Assembly (NCBI GenBank): GCA_037039685.1
Contig: JAWNGF010000004.1
Location: forward strand, 4,030,001-4,094,000
DNA: 64,000 nucleotides
Source of the DNA: Ceratobasidium sp. AG-K
Taxonomy: Eukaryota; Basidiomycota; Agaricomycetes; Cantharellales; Ceratobasidiaceae
Direction of reading: 5' to 3'
Shown piece by piece: positions 58,502 to 64,000 of the stretch. The stretch's first letter is position 1. Each line of letters opens with the position of its first letter. Under the pieces are notes generated by a model, which was given only the letters and a program-made list of their open reading frames with translations, was not told the DNA's origin and ran no database searches. A program made the position numbers and the translations under genes.

Positions 58502-58754
58502 TTAACCAACAGAGTAGGCAGTTTTGGGAAACACTTATGTTGGAATATCAATATGAGCAATATATCAAAAGGTAGCTAGATCATCTTTCTGAATTATGAT
58601 ATTTTCTCCAGATAGAATTCATAAGGAAATGGTGGAGTTACTCATGTTCCAATTGATAGCACTTACTAGATCACATGATCTACCAGTTCTCAAGCAAATC
58701 AGTCAGTTCTCTTTGGGGCTCATGAGCACTGATTTGATTGTGCATGCTTGCTCA
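58502..58754. other. Unassigned AT-rich DNA
   Basis: No ORF or repeat end recognised between the last LTR and the subtelomere-like repeats. Confidence 0.3.
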
Positions 58755-59550
58755 GTCAGGTTAGGTTATTAAGAGGAAGTAGGGTGGAAGTAGGGTGAAG
58801 CTGAACCCAGGGTGTAGGGTGAGAGAGTGAAATGCACAGGGTGAGTGAGCAGAGAGCCACAGGGTGAGCCACCTGCACACACAAGGGCAACAGAGCAGAC
58901 ACCTGAAAGCTTACATTGGCTGAGGCATGCCATCCAAACACCGCTGCGCAATTGCAGATTGAGCACATACATACACCCTGACATGCAATGCAAATGTCAC
59001 GTGACCATCCAGACCACAATGTGAGAAAACTGCACACCCAGTATGCACATAGCAACAGCACATGGTAGACTTGCACAGCCAAATCTCACAAAGAATTTCT
59101 AGGGGACATATAGCTGTATTGCAAACTAGACACACATATATGCACACCCTAACGCATTATAGGGATGTCACATGACCATGCAGGTCATGCAAGCACAGAG
59201 CAGAACTGTGGAACTGGTTCTAGGGAGGCACTGCTATGACGTGTATATCCATATTGTGAATTGGTACATATACACACCCCATATCTCATGCATGCATCAC
59301 GTGACCATGCAAAGTACATGTGGGAGGAAACTACATACCCAGTACGCAGGGCAGCACTAGTACACAACTGACTTACCATGCGCAGTCCCAGCAGGGACTG
59401 GGGCGCCTACTGCAGCCCTTAGGAGGAGAACAGCAAACCTGGTATGGTCCAATGATAAGGCACACCTGCACCTGGGTACATACCAGGTAAGCATAGTGCC
59501 ATGGTACTTGGTGTGCACATGGAGTTACTAATGTCATGCACAGCCACTCA

Positions 59551-59698
59551 TACAAGCTGCTGCCTGGACTGCGTACCCAGTACGCAGACCAGTCATACAC
59601 AAGTTCCATTACATCAGCTCCGGCTTACATGAGGTTAGGGTGGATACACAGCCACTAGATATGCCTGCTTGGTACACTGCGTACTCAGTACGAAGCCC
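59551..59698. repeat. 148 bp direct repeat, copy 1
   Basis: Begins TACAAGCTGCTGCCTGGACT and includes two of the palindromes and a GTTAGGGTGGATACACAG block. The second copy is 424 bp downstream. Confidence 0.8.
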
Positions 59699-59974
59699 AG
59701 CACAGCACAGCTAGGCAGTGATTGGACCAGCAACCAGACTAACCCAGGTATAACCACTACTAATCTGAGGCATGCTGTGGTGAGTGCCGCTGCATACTCA
59801 GTACGCACATGAACAGTTGGCATTAGGACCCACAGGAAGCACAGCCACATCCACTCACTACCTTGCAAACCACTGCACACCCAGTACGCATACCAGCCAC
59901 ACATATGCTGCAGTATCTCAGCTCTGCATACCAAGTATGCACACACAGGTACCAATGGCAAACACACCTACTAG

Positions 59975-60122
59975 TACAAGCTGCTGCCTGGACTGCGTAC
60001 TGGGTACGCAGACCAGCCATGCGGAAGTGGCATTACATCAGCTCTGGCTTACATGACATTAGGGTGGATACACAGCCACTAGATACATCTGATAGGTACA
60101 TTGCGTACTCAGTGTGCACCCC
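59975..60122. repeat. 148 bp direct repeat, copy 2
   Basis: About 85 percent identical to 59551-59698 by eye. It ends about 80 bp before the TTAGG tract. Confidence 0.8.
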
Positions 60123-60202
60123 AGTGAAGCGCCGCCAGACAGCGGTCCTGCTGGCAGCCAGCTCATTTGCCCCTTAACCTCATACATGCAGCAGCGGTTA
60201 AG

Positions 60203-60272
60203 TTAGGTTAGGTTAGGTTAGGTTAGGTTAGGTTAGGTTAGGTTAGGTTAGGTTAGGTTAGGTTAGGTTAGG
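60203..60272. repeat. Telomere-like tract, (TTAGG)14
   Basis: Fourteen uninterrupted TTAGG units. The G-rich strand points right, so a native chromosome end would lie to the right, yet host sequence follows at once. Most fungi use TTAGGG; TTAGG is the arthropod-type unit. Confidence 0.95.
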
Positions 60273-60319
60273 TTTACTACATTCTGATAACGGTAACCTA
60301 TCTTATTGAGCAACACTAG

Positions 60320-63300
60320 GTGCACGGAGATCTCAAAGCCGTGAGGATCTCGCTAGAGTCATCAATGAGTACACGATAACGGGGACCATAAGTAGTGCAA
60401 CTTTCTCGTGTCGGCCGACGGAATTCTCAAGCTCAACGATTTCGATCACATGGTTGCATTGGAAGGCGAGACAATTTCGTTTGAACCGGGGGATCAAGTA
60501 GGCGGAACTTTGCGCTGGATGGTGGGTGCTGGTGGTCGATCGGGTTGCACTACCTAACTACTTTCAGGCACCGGAACTTGTGGTACAAACGTCTCACCCG
60601 AAGGTGATGAGCAAGCAATCTGACATATATGCGCTTGGAATGGTGTGTTTTTACCCCCTAAGTGCTGTGGAACTGACTTTCAAACGCTGCGTCATTTCCC
60701 TTCCCCGTCCCCTCACCGTTCCTTAGACGTTTCTTGCAAGTTTTTATCAATATGTTAACAAAGTATTTGACTGCTGACATCCACTAGGAACTCATAAGCG
60801 GGAATATACCGTACGTTTTCCAGTGTCGCAACGACCTGCAAATGTACTCCATACTTGGGCGCAAGACACTCCCCAAGCGAACAGATCACTTTCACAACCA
60901 GGAGGGGGATATAATGTGGCAGTTGCTCCTGCGATGCTGGGATTACAACCCAGCTAATCGCCCCACTGTGAATGAGGTCTATGATAGCGTACGTCCTGGC
61001 ATTGAGCCCGAAATACACCGGTTACCCTGCTGAGCGCTCGATAGCTGCAAGCCCTGGTCAATGATTTACCCCAACTTCGGCGAAACAATATACTTCCTAC
61101 TCCTGCGGCCACAACTAACAGCCAAGAAGACATCCGTCTAGATGAAGATCAGGTCCTTGAGCTAACAAACATGCTTGGACAGGCGTCAACTTACGATTTC
61201 AACGTGCGTTTTCCATACTATATGTCGCTGAACAAGTCGCGTGGAAACCAATTCCGTACTCGTAGGATACCACAAACAATGCCGCCGAGATTGTCTCAAG
61301 CTCCTCTCCACCCCTTGTCCCCGAAAATGAGCGACAGGCGCTACTCCCCTTAAGCGTCCAGTGCGCGCTCACTTTCCCCCAAGTGGAGGAGGAGCTTGTA
61401 GTAATCCCTCTTCTCGGACCGCTGATGAACCGTCTCGAGGAGATATTCCGTGAAGTTGCACAATTAACCGTGAATAAGTGAGTGTGTGGGGTTCCAAGCG
61501 TAGAATTTTGCTGATAGGAAGAGTAGAAAACGGTGGGAGCTACTTCGGGGACGTTGCGTGATGGTCATGCGTATTATTGGGGCTAAGATTGTGAACCACG
61601 AGCAAGGCACCTACCCAGAACTCGAGAGCGCGGTTAACTTGTTGAGAGAGTAGGTCATCGAGCTCCTCGGGAACTGTCCCACTGAACTGCTCTTTACAGA
61701 GCTCTTGATGCAATCGTCCAACGAACACGGAAATACAATAAAATGAATGAGATGGCCGCGTTCCTCCAGCTCCAAGCTATGGACAATGAGATCAGAGCAC
61801 ACTTCACCGAACTTGACTCATGCCTAAACCGTTTCTCAGTACGTGGGCATTTCCTCAGGAAGCTGCTACTAACTCTTCCATATACAGTACTCAACGGACA
61901 TCACCCGGTCGCAATGGGTCAACGAATTGAGTGCCATTAATAAGGAGTTCCTGGTAATCATCATTTGTTTATGATGTTTCAGCCAAGCTGACTATGGTTT
62001 GGGCGATAGCCAGCAATGGAAATGTTCCAGTGCTTGGTCAGACAAGGGTACCCCGACCTTTCTGGAGCAATCGATTTGAAGACAGCTTCATCGCTCGCCA
62101 TTAATACAGGTTTTTACGAAGATTTATGGAAAGGCAAACTGGATGACAACACAGATGTCGCTATCAAAGTGCGGAGATTCCACAGTAGGACCGAGAACTA
62201 CCGCCAAAGTTTCAAGGTCAGGTGAAGTCAATATATCATCTCAAATCACGTCTGATATTGTCTCATGCTTGGTCGCCTTGGCAGAGAGCGATGCGCGAGG
62301 TATATAACTGGTCAAAAGTAGACCACCAAAACGTACATGAACTTTTGGGAGTAGTCATGTTTGAGGGTCAGCTAGGGATGGTTTCAAAATGGATGGAGTA
62401 CGGCAATTTGCGAGAATATATCCGAAAGCGGGAGCCTACAGACCGGTACCAATTGGTATGTAAGCGACCAACGACAACCAACGACTCGCCCCTGACCAAA
62501 TATAGTGTGTCCAAGCCACGAAGGCTGTACAATACCTCCATCATATCAATCTGGTGAGGAGGAATTCATATTATTTCCACACGTATCTCATTAGCGTGCA
62601 TGTATGCACAGGTTCACGGAGATTTGAAATGCGTGAGTGCTAAACACCCGTTCAATGATGATATGACAGCACAACCTGTGAAATCTGTCGAAGCATAAGT
62701 TTCTTGTATCATCGGATGGTGCCATAGAACTTACCGACTTCGACCGCTCAATGATGTTTGACCGCGACCTGGTCTTTTCTCAAACAACCAACCGGCGAGG
62801 AGGTAACTTGCGATGGATGGTTTGGCCATTTAATCTATGATGATCATAATCTACGGGTTCATTTATTCATTACAGGCACCAGAGCTGATCATGGGAACAC
62901 CAAGTTCCGAACGTAGAAGCAAGCAAGCAGATATATATGCACTTGGCATGGTGAGAAATTTATCATATTCACTTAACTTTATATGGAAGAGACGCTTTTC
63001 TTTGGTTTGCGTCTTGTAGACAATACTGGTAAGAAATTTCTCGCACATCTCATCAAGTTGTCGACGCTGATGCCTGACCTGGGCAGGAAATTATTACGGG
63101 GGAGATCCCATACGCGTCTCAGCGCCAGGGCGGAGGACTTGTGTACTCTAAAATAGTACAAAAGATGCTCCCTGAACGAGCAGAAAGCTTTCAGTGTCAG
63201 AAGGGTGAGCAGCTATGGGAGCTGCTTGTTCGGTGTTGGGACCATGACCCGGCCGTGCGTCCCACTGCCGACCAGGTTCTTGATTCGGTGAGTACCAGCC

Positions 63301-63368
63301 TAAACCAGTCGTATCCTTTGGCACTCATGGCTTTGAAGCTAGAACGTCTCATCGGTAAAAACCCGTAA
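60320..63368 (+). pseudogene. 5'-truncated gene: kinase C-lobe, MLKL-like helical domain, full TKL-type kinase
   Basis: Nineteen exons give 675 aa without a start: 60320-60340, 60396-60521, 60568-60642, 60727-60735, 60788-60988, 61045-61203, 61266-61477, 61518-61649, 61700-61838, 61888-61953, 62010-62216, 62285-62455, 62506-62553, 62612-62632, 62694-62819, 62876-62950, 63020-63028, 63087-63287, 63339-63368. Kinase 1 begins at VHGDLK; its ATP-binding lobe is missing. A linker (residues 145-230) leads to a helical bundle (about 232-358). Kinase 2 (about 395-665) has VAIK, HGDLK and DFD for HRD and DFG. Both kinases share exon sizes 21/126/75/9/201. The intron at 60736-60787 is GC-AG. All joins keep the frame. 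The helical part resembles the MLKL N-terminal domain found upstream of kinases in Agaricomycetes; this is my pattern judgement. The gene may still be expressed from another promoter, but as it stands it is broken. Confidence 0.75.
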
Positions 63369-64000
63369 CTGGTTATCAAGGGAGAGTGTATTATCAATAC
63401 CATGTAAAGTAAATTATCATGACAAGCCTTCGCGCACGAACAACCATCAGCCATGCATCAGCCGCCTTACCTAGCTCGGTTCTATATGTAAGATTCTGTG
63501 TATCACTTTTTCCGCCTTCAGTTACTGTATCACGAGCTCAGATGGTATATATACCCGTCACGCTCGTCTATCACAGCTGATGCTTCAACTACTCTCAATA
63601 ACACCAGCCCCCGTCGGACAATGTATGTATACAAGACCTCTACCACCGGTTTAATCATGCTGCCGAGTCTCATCTGGTATTCATACTTGTTCCTCTCGAA
63701 AAAATTCCCATCCAGTCACTACACTTCCACGATATGCTCGTTGATGGGCTTCAAAAAGGCAGTGGTTTTGAATCGGTTCCAGGCAGTTTTGTGTCAGAAT
63801 CTCAAGATGACGCGTATACCGCGAGAGTGCATGTCACCCAAGCGAACCGCATATGTCACGTTTTGCCTCTGTTGACCAAGTAATCCCCCCACACACCCAA
63901 ATCTGCCTCTCGAATTCATTCTATCTAATCGCAAAGCAGATGCGATTTACATTGTTATTATTAGCTACTGGTGCGTGACAAAATTGAGTAGGGGATTGAT
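63369..64000 (+). other. Window end with a possible unrecognised exon (63608-63883)
   Basis: A TATATATA box is at 63544-63551. A frame without an ATG is open from 63608 to TAA 63881-63883 (91 codons), with protein-like composition (NHAAESHLVFILVPLEKIP). It could be the last exon of a small gene whose first exon is near 63580, but I could not find a splice that keeps frame. No family recognised. Confidence 0.25.

Larger units (their letters stand above)
58975..60122. repeat. Subtelomere-like array with nine 17-nt near-palindromes
   Basis: Copies close to TGCGTACYCAGTACGCA occur at 59031-59048, 59332-59348, 59570-59586, 59678-59694, 59791-59807, 59874-59890, 59925-59941, 59994-60010 and 60102-60118. 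Deviations are mostly CG to TG or CA. The left part also has three copies of a TCACGTGACCAT-like block (58997, 59166, 59298). No gene is supported. Confidence 0.75.

Noticed and set aside
58975..60122. CRISPR-like array of palindromes
   Set aside because: The host is eukaryotic, the spacing is irregular, and neighbouring copies belong to larger direct repeats.
1..64000. tRNA or rRNA genes
   Set aside because: I saw no cloverleaf-like sequence with conserved A and B boxes and no rRNA segments; a dedicated tRNA scan would be decisive.

Overview
The window is nuclear DNA of a basidiomycete fungus. Short introns (about 40-60 nt), dense divergent and convergent gene pairs, chromodomain Ty3 elements, and kinases with HGDLK and DFD motifs point to an Agaricomycete. 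Rhizoctonia or a close Ceratobasidiaceae relative is my guess; that assignment is inference.

Region 1 (1-22.4 kb) is ordinary gene-rich euchromatin. It holds cytosolic leucyl-tRNA synthetase (+), a Pff1/ERMP1-type M28 vacuolar membrane protease (-), peroxin PEX11 (+), pyruvate dehydrogenase E2 (-), exosome subunit CSL4 (+), chromatin remodeller INO80 (-), an unrecognised ORF (-), fumarase (+) and eIF3b/Prt1 (+). Exon structures could be read codon by codon for all the recognised genes. They are unrelated housekeeping functions, but their promoters share a CACGTGA core, often followed by CCGG. GC-AG introns are unusually frequent.

Region 2 (22.8-58.5 kb) is a CpG-poor block of transposable elements. 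Target-site duplications (TSDs) allow the insertions to be ordered. An old LTR was hit by a solo LTR (C'). C' was hit by Ty3 element A (25390-49019, TSD AACAT). A was hit by Ty3 element B (26216-33159, TSD CACCC) and by a Tc1-like element (37683-47719). The Tc1-like transposase was split by Ty3 element D (38680-47094, TSD GTCTA). D carries a 1.27 kb insertion (44907-46175, TSD AAATC). A separate minus-strand Ty3 element E (50132-57522, TSD CAAGA) contains its own solo LTR (53080-53520, TSD TGAAA). The Ty3 elements share a GGAAAA-type gag-pol junction with a -1 frame relation. Two of them have primer-binding sites complementary to the predicted 5' end of their own RNA, as in Tf1 self-priming. 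Three carry an extra reading frame after the chromodomain.

Region 3 (58.7-60.3 kb) looks subtelomeric. It has nine copies of a 17-nt near-palindrome, longer direct repeats, and then exactly 14 units of TTAGG.

Region 4 (60.3-64 kb) is again CpG-containing host sequence. It starts inside an intron of a multi-exon gene whose 5' part is missing. The rest encodes a kinase C-lobe, a helical domain resembling the MLKL N-terminal bundle, and a second complete kinase. The two kinase halves have identical exon sizes. The abrupt join of a telomere-like tract to a truncated signalling gene is the most unusual feature of the window.
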